A DNA stretch of 64,000 nucleotides from Billgrantia aerodenitrificans (GCF_021404405.1 NZ_JABFTV010000011.1:124001-188000), one strand, 5' to 3'; shown: positions 44,003 to 54,187, counted from the stretch's first letter. Numbers and translations: made by a program. Notes: generated by a model not told the origin, from the letters alone.

Positions 44003-45469
44003 TCAGTGCGCCTCGATCATGCGCGCCAGGTCTTCGGAGAGCGGGTCCAGCACCTGCGCCCAGTTGAGCCAGGGCGTGGACGAGGTGCCGTTGACCATCA
44101 CCGTGAACACGCCCCAGCGCCCCGAGCGGGTGCGGAAATAGCCGCTCACGGCGCGCACGGCATAGGGCTGATTGAGGGTGCCGGTCTTGAGCATGATGTG
44201 GTCCTGAAACAGCGGCGAGCCGCGGCGAATGAAGCGCGACACGCCGTTGGCCGGCGACTGGAAGCTGGCGACGAAGCTGGGGAACAGCGATGAGCGGTGG
44301 AACATGCTCTCCAGCAGCACGTTGCTGCCATGGGCCGAGGTGCGATTCTCCGTGGTCAGGCCGCTGCCGCTGAGCATGATCACCGGGCCGTGATCGGGCA
44401 GGCCGTCCACGTACTGCTGAATCGCCTCGCCGGCCTGGAGCAGGTCCGCCCTGGGGGTATCCACCAGGTTGAGCGCCAGCACGTCGGCCATGAAGTTGTT
44501 GGAGTAGTTCATCACATGCAGCAGCAGCTCCTGCAGCGCCCTGCTCTCCACCTGCGCCAGCGTTCGCGCGGAAGCGGCAGGCTGATCGATGCTGGTGACG
44601 TAGCCCCCGCCCACGCCGATACCGGCCTGCTCGAGCATGGCCATCAGCGTGCGGGCGGTCTGGCGGGCGGGGTCGCCGCTGGCGCGGTAGACGTCCCGAG
44701 GCGAGGCGTTGAGTGAAATCTGGCCGCGCAGCAGCATCACGTCGCCCTCTTCGCGGGTCACGCGCTCGGCGCTGAACTCGGTGCCGCTGTCGGGCGGGCG
44801 CGTCTCGATCCGGTTGTCGACCTCCAGGATCAGCCCCTGACTGTCGCAGCTGGTGATGCGAGCGGGCTCGCCCGCCGCCGCTCCCGGCGCGACGTTGACG
44901 CACCAGTTGCCGTGGTTGACCCCGGCCGAGGAGAGCAGCGCGCTGTAGCTGTTGGCGGTGCGCGATTGCCCCTCGCAGCGATCGGTGGTAATGCACTCCA
45001 CCGGGCCGAAGCGCCACTGGCTGATCACCAGGCGCCCTTCGACCTCGCGCACGCCGGCCTGATGCAGCCGCTGGGTCAGCCGCCACAGGTCCTCGCTGGA
45101 GAGCCCCGGGTCGCCGCCGCCGTCGAGTATCAGGTCGCCGCGCAGCACGCCGTCGGCGTCGAGCTCAGCGGTGCTGACCAGCCGGGTGGCAAAGCGGTGC
45201 TGAGGGCCCCAGCGGTCGAGCGCAGCCGCCGCCAGGTAGGCCTTGGACACCGAGGCCGGCGACAGTTGGCGCTGCGGCTCGATGGCGCCGAGCAGGACGC
45301 CGTCACGCCCACCGTCGCCCAGCAGGCGCGCTTCGGCGCTGATACGAAAGCCGCTCTCGGTCATCTTTCCAAGTTCGGCAAAACCCGATCCGACCGCCGC
45401 CACCGGCAGCATCGAACCGCCAAACAGAAGAAGCAGGCAGCTCAGCCCAGCAACAGTTCTCGAAATCAT
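44003..45469 (-). CDS. dacB: D-Ala-D-Ala carboxypeptidase/endopeptidase (PBP4, S13 family)
   Basis: A 488-residue secreted protein with a signal peptide (GLSCLLLLFGGSMLPVAA). The penicillin-binding motifs are SVSK (SxxK, about residue 75), YSN (MNYSNNFMAD, about 325) and KTG (LKTGTLNQ, about 425). It trims peptidoglycan side chains in the periplasm. The start at MISRTVAG has GGAAGG 4 nt upstream; an ATG four codons earlier is weaker. Confidence 0.93.
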   Translation of the reverse strand: MISRTVAGLSCLLLLFGGSMLPVAAVGSGFAELGKMTESGFRISAEARLLGDGGRDGVLLGAIEPQRQLSPASVSKAYLAAAALDRWGPQHRFATRLVSTAELDADGVLRGDLILDGGGDPGLSSEDLWRLTQRLHQAGVREVEGRLVISQWRFGPVECITTDRCEGQSRTANSYSALLSSAGVNHGNWCVNVAPGAAAGEPARITSCDSQGLILEVDNRIETRPPDSGTEFSAERVTREEGDVMLLRGQISLNASPRDVYRASGDPARQTARTLMAMLEQAGIGVGGGYVTSIDQPAASARTLAQVESRALQELLLHVMNYSNNFMADVLALNLVDTPRADLLQAGEAIQQYVDGLPDHGPVIMLSGSGLTTENRTSAHGSNVLLESMFHRSSLFPSFVASFQSPANGVSRFIRRGSPLFQDHIMLKTGTLNQPYAVRAVSGYFRTRSGRWGVFTVMVNGTSSTPWLNWAQVLDPLSEDLARMIEAH

Positions 45470-45502
45470 CGAACCTTCCATCTCAAGCCCACGTGACCTT
45501 TC

Positions 45503-45832
45503 TCAGTGGGCGGACATACGTGAAAACAGCTGAATCACCACCACGCCGGCTACGATCAGAGCGATACCGAGCACCGCCGGCAGATCGGGACGCTGGCCGT
45601 ACACCACGATGCCTACCAGGGCCACCAGCACGATACCCAGACCGGCCCAGATGGCATAGGCGATACCCACCGGAATGGTGCGCAGCACCAGCGACAGCAT
45701 GTAGAAGGCGATTGCATAGCCGACTACCACCACCAGGCTGGGAACGAGCCGCGTGAAGCCGTGGGTCGCCTTGAGCGCGCTGGTTGCCACGACCTCGGCG
45801 ACGATGGCCAGGGCCAGATACACGAATGCCAT
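45503..45832 (-). CDS. emrE: Small multidrug resistance efflux protein, EmrE-like
   Basis: A 109-residue SMR protein with four helices. The essential membrane Glu is at residue 13 (IVAEVVATSALK). GFTRLVPSL, PVGIAYAIWAGLGIVLV and the C-terminal LFSRMSAH follow Escherichia coli EmrE closely. It exports quaternary ammonium and similar cations by proton exchange. The ATG overlaps the stop of the upstream methyltransferase gene (TGATG). Confidence 0.92.
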   Translation of the reverse strand: MAFVYLALAIVAEVVATSALKATHGFTRLVPSLVVVVGYAIAFYMLSLVLRTIPVGIAYAIWAGLGIVLVALVGIVVYGQRPDLPAVLGIALIVAGVVVIQLFSRMSAH

Positions 45833-46542
45833 CAGCTTCTCTCCGTGTCGCAGGGTACCAGCTCGGGAGCATGGGGCAGCTCGGCGACCAGACGCCAGAG
45901 TGACTGACCGCTGGCGTGGTATTTTCGTTCAAAAGGAGTGAGGTACCGGGAGCCGGGGTCGAACGACTCCACCGCAGCGGCCGTGCCGGTCGCCTGCGCC
46001 AGCGCCAGGGCGAACTCCTCGACGTAGAGCCGCCAGTTGGAGCGCAGCTCCAGCCGGCCACCGAGCGCCAGGATCGTCGGCAGCACAGGGTGCCCATGCC
46101 AGCGCTGCTTGAGATGCACCGACTTGGGGTAGGGGTTGGGGTAGAGCAGATAGTGCCGCGTCGGCTGCCAGCCGGCGGCCAGTGCCAGGCGCCAGAAGTC
46201 GACCAGGTCGGCACGTACCAGCAGCGCATTGTCGCCCACCTCGCCGTGCTCGCGGGAAAGCCGCTCGGCGCTGCGATCCACGCCGATCACCAGATGGTCG
46301 TCGAACTGCCGGGCCAGCTCGCGGGTGGAAACCCCCACGCCACAGCCGGCGTCGAGTATCAGCGGACGCTGTTCATCCCCGGCTTCACGCTCGTACCACG
46401 CACGGGCCTGCTCGAACGCCTCCCGCGTGTGCTCGGCCACGGGCTTGCGCAGCGGATGGCGCAGGGCGCGGTCGACGCGCTTCTCGACATCCCGATGGGG
46501 GCCGCTCTGGTTGGTCGCGATGGGGCGGGAGGTGGCATGCAT
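45832..46542 (-). CDS. TrmB-like SAM-dependent methyltransferase
   Basis: A 236-residue methyltransferase. The SAM motif is LDAGCGVGVSTRELA (residues 60-75), followed by VIGVDRSAERL. The TrmB hallmark FPDPWPKKRH is altered to YPNPYPKSVH. It is therefore a paralogue of tRNA m7G46 methyltransferase rather than TrmB itself, and its substrate is uncertain. The start at MHATSRP has no strong ribosome site. It is coupled to emrE by a 1-nt overlap. Confidence 0.75.
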   Translation of the reverse strand: MHATSRPIATNQSGPHRDVEKRVDRALRHPLRKPVAEHTREAFEQARAWYEREAGDEQRPLILDAGCGVGVSTRELARQFDDHLVIGVDRSAERLSREHGEVGDNALLVRADLVDFWRLALAAGWQPTRHYLLYPNPYPKSVHLKQRWHGHPVLPTILALGGRLELRSNWRLYVEEFALALAQATGTAAAVESFDPGSRYLTPFERKYHASGQSLWRLVAELPHAPELVPCDTERS

Positions 46543-46643
46543 TAGGCAGATCGATCGGTAGCGGACGAACGGCCATTCTAGCAGCCATGTCGGCGCGCGC
46601 GAGGGGGGCGAGAGAGGGTGGTAGAGAAGGACGAGATAAGGCG

Positions 46644-46672
46644 AAAAAAAGGCGCTTCGACAAGGAAGCGCC
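46644..46672 (-). terminator. Intrinsic terminator upstream of the TrmB-like gene
   Basis: GGCGCTTC and GAAGCGCC with a 6-nt loop, followed on the minus strand by seven T. It lies 100 bp upstream of the TrmB-like start, with no minus-strand gene further right to end, so it may act as a leader attenuator or block antisense transcripts. Confidence 0.75.
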
Positions 46673-46733
46673 CACATACCCACTCGTATGACTCAAACAG
46701 CGGAATCAGGATAGCGTGTTTCCCGTCACATTT

Positions 46734-46743
46734 CAAACGTTTG
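46734..46743. promoter_or_regulatory. Palindrome CAAACGTTTG upstream of fabY
   Basis: A 10-bp palindrome within TTTCAAACGTTTGTTTT, 125 bp before the fabY start. Fatty-acid regulators bind A/T-flanked palindromes of this size, but the match is not specific. Confidence 0.3.
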
Positions 46744-46867
46744 TTTTATCTTTGCTGGCCGTAACTTGCACGCTACGCCCATGACGACATCCCGAAGCGG
46801 GTGCTATGATCGCCAGTCCTATATTTACATTACCGACTCGCACGAACAGCACAACGAGGAAAGCGGC

Positions 46868-48772
46868 TTGTCTCACTTACCGGTGATCGTCGGCATGGGT
46901 GGCGTCAACGCCGCCGGTCGTACCTCTGGCCATCAAGCGTTTCGTCGCACCGTGATCGATGCCCTTCCCGAAGTTGAGCAGCAGGCGTTGCTGCTCGGCC
47001 TGGCCGCCATGATGGGGCTGGGCACCTGCCGGGAAGGCACCTGGTACGATACCGCCGGAAACCCTATCGAGGCCGCTCGCCTGGCCGAGAACTGCCGCGC
47101 GCAGGTGCTCGACCATACGCTGATCCGACGTATCGAGAATCCCCTCTTCAATGACGACGGGCTACCGGCCAATCGCCGCGCCAGCCTGGGCCTGGGCTCG
47201 GAGCTGACCTTCAGTATCCGCCGCCGTCAGTTGCCCGAGCGGCTGCCGCCGACCTGGCAGGTGCGCGAGCTGGACCGCCACACTCTGGAAGTCACGGTGC
47301 CAGCCGGCGAACTCGACGTGCTGCTGCCGGAAACCCGGCCGGCTCTGGTGCGTGCCGCCGGTCAGCTGCCCAGCGGCTTCGATCCCAGCCGCTACTACCG
47401 CAGCGTGCACCATCCGCGCGGTCTTTCGATGTCGATCTTTGCCGCCAGCGACTGCCTGGCGAGCAGCGGTCTGGCGTGGGATGAGCTGCGCGACCGTCTC
47501 GACCCCGACGACATCGCCGTGTATGCCGGCAACTCCATCGGCCAGCTCGACGATGAAGGCTGGGGCGGGCTGCTCAAGAGCTTCGTGTCGGGCAACCGGG
47601 CCACCTCCAAGCAGATGCCGCTGGGCTACGGGCAGATGCCGGCTGACTTCCTCAACGCCTACGTGCTCGGCAGCGTGGGCGGCACCGGGGCGGCCCTGGG
47701 CGCCTGCGCCAGCTTCCTCTACAACCTGCGCCTGGGCGTGGAGGACATTCGCAACGGCCATCGTCGTGCCGTGATGGTGGGCACCTCCGACGCCCCAGTG
47801 ACGCCCGAGATCATCGAGGGCTTCCGCGCCATGGGCGCGCTGGCCGACGACGAAAGCCTCAAGGCGCTGGACGCCCTGGAGCTGCTCACCGATGCCGACT
47901 ATCAGCGCGCCTGCCGCCCCTTCGCCCGCAACTGCGGCTTCACCATCGCCGAAGCCAGCCAGTTCATTCTGCTGCTCGACGATGCCCTGGCGCTGGAGCT
48001 GGGCGCCGAGATCCTCGGCAGCGTGCCGGGCGTGTACGTCAATGCCGACGGCTGGAAGCGCTCCATCTCCGCACCCGGCATCGGCAACTACATCACTCTG
48101 GGCAAGGCGGCCGCGCTGGTCCGCGACATGCTGGGCGACACTGCCCTGCGCGAGCGCACCTTTCTGCATGCCCACGGCACCAGCACACCCAAGAACCGCG
48201 TGACCGAGTCCCACGTCTTCGATCTGGTCGCCCAGGCGAACGGTATCGAAAACTGGCCGGTGGTGGCGGTGAAGGCCTTCGTCGGCCACTCCCAGGGCAG
48301 CGCCGCCGGCGACCAGTTGGCCAGCGCACTCGGCAGCTTCGCCCACGGCCTGCTGCCGGGCATTCCCACTCTCGATGCGGTGGCCGACGACGTCTACGCC
48401 GAGCGGCTGCACTTCTCCCGCGAGCCGCAGCGGTTCACGGCCGATGCCGCCTTCATCAACGCCAAGGGGTTCGGCGGCAACAACGCCACCGGCGTCGTTC
48501 TCTCCCCTATGGTGACCGAGCGGCTGCTGGCGCAGCGCCATGGCGAGGCCGCCGTCGCGGCCTGGCGCCAACGGCGCGAAGCGGTGCGCGAGGCCAGCCA
48601 GGCCTATCTGGCCGCAGCCGATCGCGGCGAGTACGAGGTGCGCTATCGCTTCGGCGAGGGTGTGCTGGAAGGGCCCGAGCTCGAGGTCAACGATACCCAT
48701 ATCGTCATCCCCGGCTACGCACGCCCGGTATCGCTTGCAGTGGACAACCCCTTCGGCAAGCTGGAAGAGTGA
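46868..48772 (+). CDS. fabY: Beta-ketoacyl-ACP synthase initiating fatty acid synthesis (FabY)
   Basis: A 634-residue condensing enzyme, the length of FabY of Pseudomonas aeruginosa. The TTG start was chosen because GAGGAAAG is 6-7 nt upstream and the protein then begins SHLPVIVGMGGVNAAGR like FabY. The active-site Cys is in LGACASFLYNL, and His residues in HAHGTSTPKN and FVGHSQGSAAG. FabY condenses acetyl-CoA with malonyl-ACP, replacing FabH in pseudomonads. Confidence 0.9.
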   Translation: MSHLPVIVGMGGVNAAGRTSGHQAFRRTVIDALPEVEQQALLLGLAAMMGLGTCREGTWYDTAGNPIEAARLAENCRAQVLDHTLIRRIENPLFNDDGLPANRRASLGLGSELTFSIRRRQLPERLPPTWQVRELDRHTLEVTVPAGELDVLLPETRPALVRAAGQLPSGFDPSRYYRSVHHPRGLSMSIFAASDCLASSGLAWDELRDRLDPDDIAVYAGNSIGQLDDEGWGGLLKSFVSGNRATSKQMPLGYGQMPADFLNAYVLGSVGGTGAALGACASFLYNLRLGVEDIRNGHRRAVMVGTSDAPVTPEIIEGFRAMGALADDESLKALDALELLTDADYQRACRPFARNCGFTIAEASQFILLLDDALALELGAEILGSVPGVYVNADGWKRSISAPGIGNYITLGKAAALVRDMLGDTALRERTFLHAHGTSTPKNRVTESHVFDLVAQANGIENWPVVAVKAFVGHSQGSAAGDQLASALGSFAHGLLPGIPTLDAVADDVYAERLHFSREPQRFTADAAFINAKGFGGNNATGVVLSPMVTERLLAQRHGEAAVAAWRQRREAVREASQAYLAAADRGEYEVRYRFGEGVLEGPELEVNDTHIVIPGYARPVSLAVDNPFGKLEE

Positions 48773-48823
48773 TTCGAGGCGGCCCGCCGACGTTGTCGGC
48801 TCGGCCGCTGGCGGTTACCCTGA

Positions 48824-49664
<841 letters not shown>

Positions 49665-49686
49665 CTCGCCGCTCGCCGCGGCTCGC

Positions 49687-50016
49687 TCAGCGCTCCGCCG
49701 GCGCAGGTCGCGGGTTGATCGAGGTACAGCCCAGGCAGCGGCGGAAGGTCGCCTCGGCCGGGGTTTTCACCAGGGTTTCGGCCGCCTGGTCGACGTTGCC
49801 CCCCATCGCCGAGAACGGCAGCGAAACGACGAACAGCGCCGTACCGCCGAGGGTCGCCACCAGCAGCAAGGGTCGTGCAATCAGCGCGTCGGCGATCATC
49901 GCCCCGCCGCTGGGCCGCGCCTCCATACGCTGCTGCTGGGCTTGCACCTGCAGGCTGCCAAGCAGCAGAGCCAATGCCACCGCCAGCGCCGTCACGATTC
50001 TCGTCATGCGTATCAT
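49687..50016 (-). CDS. Conserved hypothetical small membrane/secreted protein
   Basis: A 109-residue protein with a signal-like N-terminus (VTALAVALALLLGSLQVQA) and a second hydrophobic stretch (LLVATLGGTALFVVSLPFSAMGG). It ends FRRCLGC with a Cys pair. Similar proteins are sometimes labelled multidrug transporter, which the size does not support. GGGGGAAAG precedes the ATG. Confidence 0.65.
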   Translation of the reverse strand: MIRMTRIVTALAVALALLLGSLQVQAQQQRMEARPSGGAMIADALIARPLLLVATLGGTALFVVSLPFSAMGGNVDQAAETLVKTPAEATFRRCLGCTSINPRPAPAER

Positions 50017-50187
50017 CTTTCCCCCTTTGCGCCGTGCCACTTGCCTGTACGTCCTCGCTGCCGCGAACGGACTAATCCTCACGTCTCGCCGCTACAGGCG
50101 ACGCCCGCTCCCAGTGTAGCCAACCGCGGTTGCGTTCTGCCGCCTCTGTCGCCATGCTGCTCGGTTCGTTTCTCTTGAAAACGTACG

Positions 50188-51579
50188 ATGACGACCCTGC
50201 ATAGCGAAACACCCGCGGCGGCAAGACGGCGCATCTGGACGCTGGCGTGGCCAATCATACTATCCAACATCACCGTGCCGCTGCTGGGCCTGGTGGATAC
50301 CGCCGTGGTCGGCCACCTGCCGGACTCGCGCTATCTGGCCGGCGTCACGCTGGGGGCCACCCTGTTCAGCTTCCTGTTCTGGGGCTTCGGCTTCCTGCGC
50401 ATGGGCACCACCGGGCTGACCTCCCAGGCAGTGGGCCGCGAAAGCGACAGTGAAGTGCGCAACCTGCTGGGGCAGGCACTGCTGCTGGCCATGGGGATCG
50501 GAACACTGCTGATCCTGTTCTCTCAGCCGCTGATATCACTGGGGCTGTGGCTGCTCGACGGCAGCGAGATAGCTACCGAAATCGCCGCCGAATATGCCCA
50601 GATCCGTATCCTCTCGGCCCCGGCGGTGCTGGCTAATTACGCCATACTAGGCTGGTTCCTGGGCCAGCAGAACTCGCGGGTGACGTTGGCGATCCTGATG
50701 CTGACCAACAGCGTCAACATCGCCCTGGACCTGCTGTTCGTGGTGGGGCTGGGCATGACCAGCGACGGCGTGGCCTGGGCCACGGTGATCGCTGACTACA
50801 CTGCATTCGTTTTCGGCATCTGGCTGGTGCTTCGCCAGCTGAAGCGGCTGGAAGGTCGTTTCATGCGCGAGCGTCTGCTGCGGCTTGTCGCCTATGGCGA
50901 GCTGTTCCAGGTCAATGCCAATCTCTTCTTGCGCACCCTGGGCCTGCTGTTCGTCATGGCCTTCTTCACCTCCCGCGGCGCAGTGCAGGGCGACACCGTG
51001 CTGGCCGCCAACGCCGTGCTGCTGCAGTTCATCATTCTCACCAGCTATGCGCTGGATGGCTTCGCCCACGCCGCCGAGGCCACCATCGGGCGCAGCGTCG
51101 GCCGCCGGCGCTGGGACGAGTTCGGTCATGCCGTACGCGCCGCGGCCTGGTTCTCGCTGGTAACGGCAGGTGCCGCGGCACTCGCCTTCGCCCTTGGCGG
51201 CCAGTATCTCATCACTCTGCTGACCGGCCTGCCCGAAGTGCGGGAAACGGCTGGCATCTACCTGCCCTGGATGGTGGCCATGCCGCTGATCGCGGTATGG
51301 AGCTATCTGTTCGACGGCGTCTTCATCGGCGCTACGGCGATTCGCGAGATGCGCAACAGTATCTTTATCGCTCTAGCGAGCTATCTGCCGGTATGGTGGG
51401 TAGCCAGCACGATCGCACCGCTCGAATACGTCAACCACGCTCTGTGGCTGGCGTTCCTCACCTTCTCCGTGGTGCGATCGGCAGTGCTGGTCGGCTACTA
51501 TTGGCACCATCGACGTACCCGGTGGTGCCACCAGCCCAATGAGCCAGCGCCACCGGCAACGGCCAACCGCTCCCGTTGA
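50188..51579 (+). CDS. MATE-family efflux pump (DinF-like)
   Basis: A 463-residue membrane protein with 12 predicted helices. IWTLAWPIILSNITVPLLGLVDTAVVGHL is the MATE opening, with GFGFLRMGTTGLTSQAVG nearby, as in DinF. It is a cation-coupled exporter of drugs or metabolites. The ribosome site is weak; it starts directly after an A-rich run. Confidence 0.88.
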   Translation: MTTLHSETPAAARRRIWTLAWPIILSNITVPLLGLVDTAVVGHLPDSRYLAGVTLGATLFSFLFWGFGFLRMGTTGLTSQAVGRESDSEVRNLLGQALLLAMGIGTLLILFSQPLISLGLWLLDGSEIATEIAAEYAQIRILSAPAVLANYAILGWFLGQQNSRVTLAILMLTNSVNIALDLLFVVGLGMTSDGVAWATVIADYTAFVFGIWLVLRQLKRLEGRFMRERLLRLVAYGELFQVNANLFLRTLGLLFVMAFFTSRGAVQGDTVLAANAVLLQFIILTSYALDGFAHAAEATIGRSVGRRRWDEFGHAVRAAAWFSLVTAGAAALAFALGGQYLITLLTGLPEVRETAGIYLPWMVAMPLIAVWSYLFDGVFIGATAIREMRNSIFIALASYLPVWWVASTIAPLEYVNHALWLAFLTFSVVRSAVLVGYYWHHRRTRWCHQPNEPAPPATANRSR

Positions 51580-51667
51580 GCCGAGCGCCATTTAATTAGG
51601 GCAAGCTGATGAGTTTGCGCTATTTTTCTCAGACGCACACCCGACAACCAGAAGAAGCGACGCTGCC

Positions 51668-52978
51668 ATGCTCAGATTCCTCTCGAGACCCGCCGTCAGG
51701 CTGGTCGACCGCTATCTGCCGGACCCTTTCATCTTCGTGCTGCTGCTGACGGTGGTGGCCGCGGCCGCCGCCATCGGCGTGGAACGCCAGACGCCGCTTG
51801 CCGTGATGCGGATGTGGGGCGACGGTTTCTGGAACCTGCTGACCTTCTCCATGCAGATGCTGCTGATCCTGGTGACCGGCTTCATGCTGGCCAGCTCGCC
51901 GCCGGTCAAGAAGCTGCTGCAGCGTCTCGCCGCGCTGGCCAACGGGCCGGGCGGCGCCATCCTGCTGGTGACCTATGTGTCGCTGGTGGCCAGCTGGATC
52001 AACTGGGGTTTCGGCCTGGTGGTAGGTGCGCTGTTCGCCAAGGAGCTGGCGCGCCTGATACGGGTCGACTATCGCCTGCTGGTGGCCAGCGCCTACTCCG
52101 GCTTCGTGGTGTGGCACGGCGGCCTGGCCGGCTCCATTCCGCTGACCATCGCCACCGAGGGCCACTTCACCGCCGAGCAGATCGGCGTGATCGGCACCGG
52201 CTCGACCATCTTCGCCTTCTTCAACCTGGCCATCGTGGTGTGCCTGTTCGTCGCCATTCCCCTGGTCAACCGGGCCATGCTCCCCGATGAAAAAGAGAGC
52301 GTCTACGTCGACCCCAAACTGCTCGACGATGCCCCGGCCGCCCGGGTGCGCATCACCCGCCCTGCCGAACGTCTCGAGAACAGCGTCACCCTGGCCTGGC
52401 TGGTCGGCATACCCGGGGTGATCTTCCTGCTCGACCATTTCGTGTTCCGCGGCGGCGGCTTGAACCTGAACATCGTCAACTTCCTGTTCCTGTCGCTGGC
52501 CATCGTGCTGCACCGCACGCCACGCAGCCTGCTGGAGAGCCTCAACGAGGCGATCAAGGGCGGGGCCGGCATCGTCATTCAGTTCCCCTTCTATGCCGGC
52601 ATCATGGCGATCATGGTGCAGTCGGGACTGGCGGAGTCCATGTCTCAGGGGTTGATCTCGTTCGCCACCGAAACTTCGCTGCCGTTCTGGTCCTTCATCA
52701 GTGCCGGTATCGTCAACCTGTTCGTGCCCTCCGGCGGCGGCCAGTGGGCCGTGCAGGCACCGGTCATGCTGCCGGCTGCCGAAGCGCTCGGCGTCGATGT
52801 CGCGCGCGTCTCCATGGCCGTGGCCTGGGGCGATGCCTGGACCAACCTGCTGCAACCGTTCTGGGCCCTGCCGGTACTTGCCATCGCCGGGCTGAAAGCC
52901 AAGGACATCATGGGCTATTGTCTGATTCAGCTGGTGATCACCGGGGTGATCATCTCGGTGGGCCTGACCTGGTTCTAG
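51668..52978 (+). CDS. atoE: Short-chain fatty acid transporter (AtoE family)
   Basis: A 436-residue permease with about ten helices. YLPDPFIFVLLLTVVA, SLVASWINWGFGLVVGALFAKEL, YSGFVVWHGGLAGSIPL and NLFVPSGGGQWAVQAPVML are the AtoE signatures. It likely imports short fatty acids such as butyrate. A monocistronic unit with a terminator after it. Confidence 0.9.
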   Translation: MLRFLSRPAVRLVDRYLPDPFIFVLLLTVVAAAAAIGVERQTPLAVMRMWGDGFWNLLTFSMQMLLILVTGFMLASSPPVKKLLQRLAALANGPGGAILLVTYVSLVASWINWGFGLVVGALFAKELARLIRVDYRLLVASAYSGFVVWHGGLAGSIPLTIATEGHFTAEQIGVIGTGSTIFAFFNLAIVVCLFVAIPLVNRAMLPDEKESVYVDPKLLDDAPAARVRITRPAERLENSVTLAWLVGIPGVIFLLDHFVFRGGGLNLNIVNFLFLSLAIVLHRTPRSLLESLNEAIKGGAGIVIQFPFYAGIMAIMVQSGLAESMSQGLISFATETSLPFWSFISAGIVNLFVPSGGGQWAVQAPVMLPAAEALGVDVARVSMAVAWGDAWTNLLQPFWALPVLAIAGLKAKDIMGYCLIQLVITGVIISVGLTWF

Positions 52979-52997
52979 TCCAGGTTGGCGCCAATCG

Positions 52998-53036
52998 CAG
53001 CAGCGCCCCGGCTCGCCGGCGGCGCTGCTGTTCTCA
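52998..53036 (+). terminator. Terminator after atoE
   Basis: A 10-bp stem (CAGCAGCGCC / GGCGCTGCTG) followed by TTCTC. The T-run is short. Confidence 0.6.
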
Positions 53037-53080
53037 TGTAACATGGCAATCGCGAAAAGATGACCGAGAGAGGTATGCAC

Positions 53081-53599
53081 ATGGCAGGCGCCGACAGTCT
53101 TCCCCTGGAACTTCCCGGCCAGCACGAGTTGAGCATGACCGTGCTGATGACGCCCGACATGGCCAACTTCAGCGGCAAGGTGCACGGCGGCGCCATCCTC
53201 AAGAAGCTCGATGAGGTGGCCTACGCCTGCGCCAGCCGCTACTCCGGCCACTATGTGGTGACACTCTCGGTCGACCAGGTGCTGTTCAAGCAGCCGATCC
53301 ACGTTGGTGAACTGGTCACCTTCCTGGCCTGCGTCAATCACGTGGGCCGCTCATCGATGGAGATCGGCATCAAGGTGGTGGCCGAGAACATTCGTGACAA
53401 GGTGATCCGCCACACCAACAGCTGCTACCTGACCATGGTGGCAGTAGACGCCGACGGCAAACCGGCGCCGGTACCACCGCTGAAGCTGGCAACGCCGTTG
53501 CAGAAGCTACGCTTCGAGAAAGCCGCCCTGCGCAAGAAATTGCGCAAGCAGGCCGAGGAGGCCGAGCGCCGCGCACAGGCGGAGCACGGCCAGGTATGA
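53081..53599 (+). CDS. Acyl-CoA thioesterase (hotdog fold)
   Basis: A 172-residue protein of the YciA/ACOT group. PDMANFSGKVHGGAILKKLDEVAYACA holds the HGG..D active segment, followed by VTLSVDQVLFKQPI. A charged C-terminal helix ends the protein. The start was set by GAGAGG at 7 nt; ATGs at 53060 and 53075 have poorer spacing. Probably hydrolyses medium- or long-chain acyl-CoA. Confidence 0.88.
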   Translation: MAGADSLPLELPGQHELSMTVLMTPDMANFSGKVHGGAILKKLDEVAYACASRYSGHYVVTLSVDQVLFKQPIHVGELVTFLACVNHVGRSSMEIGIKVVAENIRDKVIRHTNSCYLTMVAVDADGKPAPVPPLKLATPLQKLRFEKAALRKKLRKQAEEAERRAQAEHGQV

Positions 53600-53614
53600 C
53601 CGACCGCGCCCGTA

Positions 53615-53953
53615 TCAGCCGCAGCCGATGTCGGTGATGGTATCGCCGTCGTCGATATGGACGTTGATGCGGTCGCCGCGGTACTCCATGGTATAAGCGT
53701 GGCCCGGGCGGATCACCCGCAGCGTGGCGGCACCGCTCTCGCGCTGGATCGACTCGCCCAGCGCTTCGTCATAGCGCCGGCCGACGCGATCCTGCACGTG
53801 ACGGGCGCCACAGGCATCCTCTCCCTCACTGACCTCGGGCGGCTTGGGCGCAGGGTCATGGGCTTGAGATGGATTCGAATTGGACATAGGCGCACATCCT
53901 GCCAACAACAACGCACTGAAAGAAGCCAGGCAAAAACGCAATGGGCTAACCAT
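53615..53953 (-). CDS. I78-family peptidase inhibitor lipoprotein
   Basis: A 112-residue lipoprotein with lipobox LLLAGC (Cys about residue 20). The I78 core is seen in ACGARHVQDRVGRRYDE and LRVIRPGHAYTMEYRGDRINVHID, ending in IGCG, so two Cys are conserved. Predicted to inhibit serine proteases in the envelope. Confidence 0.8.
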   Translation of the reverse strand: MVSPLRFCLASFSALLLAGCAPMSNSNPSQAHDPAPKPPEVSEGEDACGARHVQDRVGRRYDEALGESIQRESGAATLRVIRPGHAYTMEYRGDRINVHIDDGDTITDIGCG

Positions 53954-54055
53954 GCGAAGATCTCACTAAAGGGGAGGGGAAGGGTCTATTGATTCAGGCA
54001 GCACACGGGGAGACTGCCAGGTCGCCCGCATGCTGCCAAGCCGGACCGCTAGGGT

Positions 54056-54187
54056 TTACTGGGCGGCGTCTTGCACGTGCTGTCCGCCACGCTCGACGTC
54101 CTGGCCCGCGCCTTCCATGGTGTTGCACCCCGCCAGGGCACCGGCTGTCATCAGCAGGGCAAAGCCCAAGGCAATCGCTCTCTTCAT
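54056..54187 (-). CDS. Entericidin-type lipoprotein 1
   Basis: A 43-residue protein: MKRAIALGFALLMTAGALAGC with the lipobox Cys, then NTMEGAGQDVERGGQHVQDAA. This is the entericidin A/B layout. AGGAG precedes the ATG. Cell-envelope lipopeptide of stress context. Confidence 0.8.
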   Translation of the reverse strand: MKRAIALGFALLMTAGALAGCNTMEGAGQDVERGGQHVQDAAQ

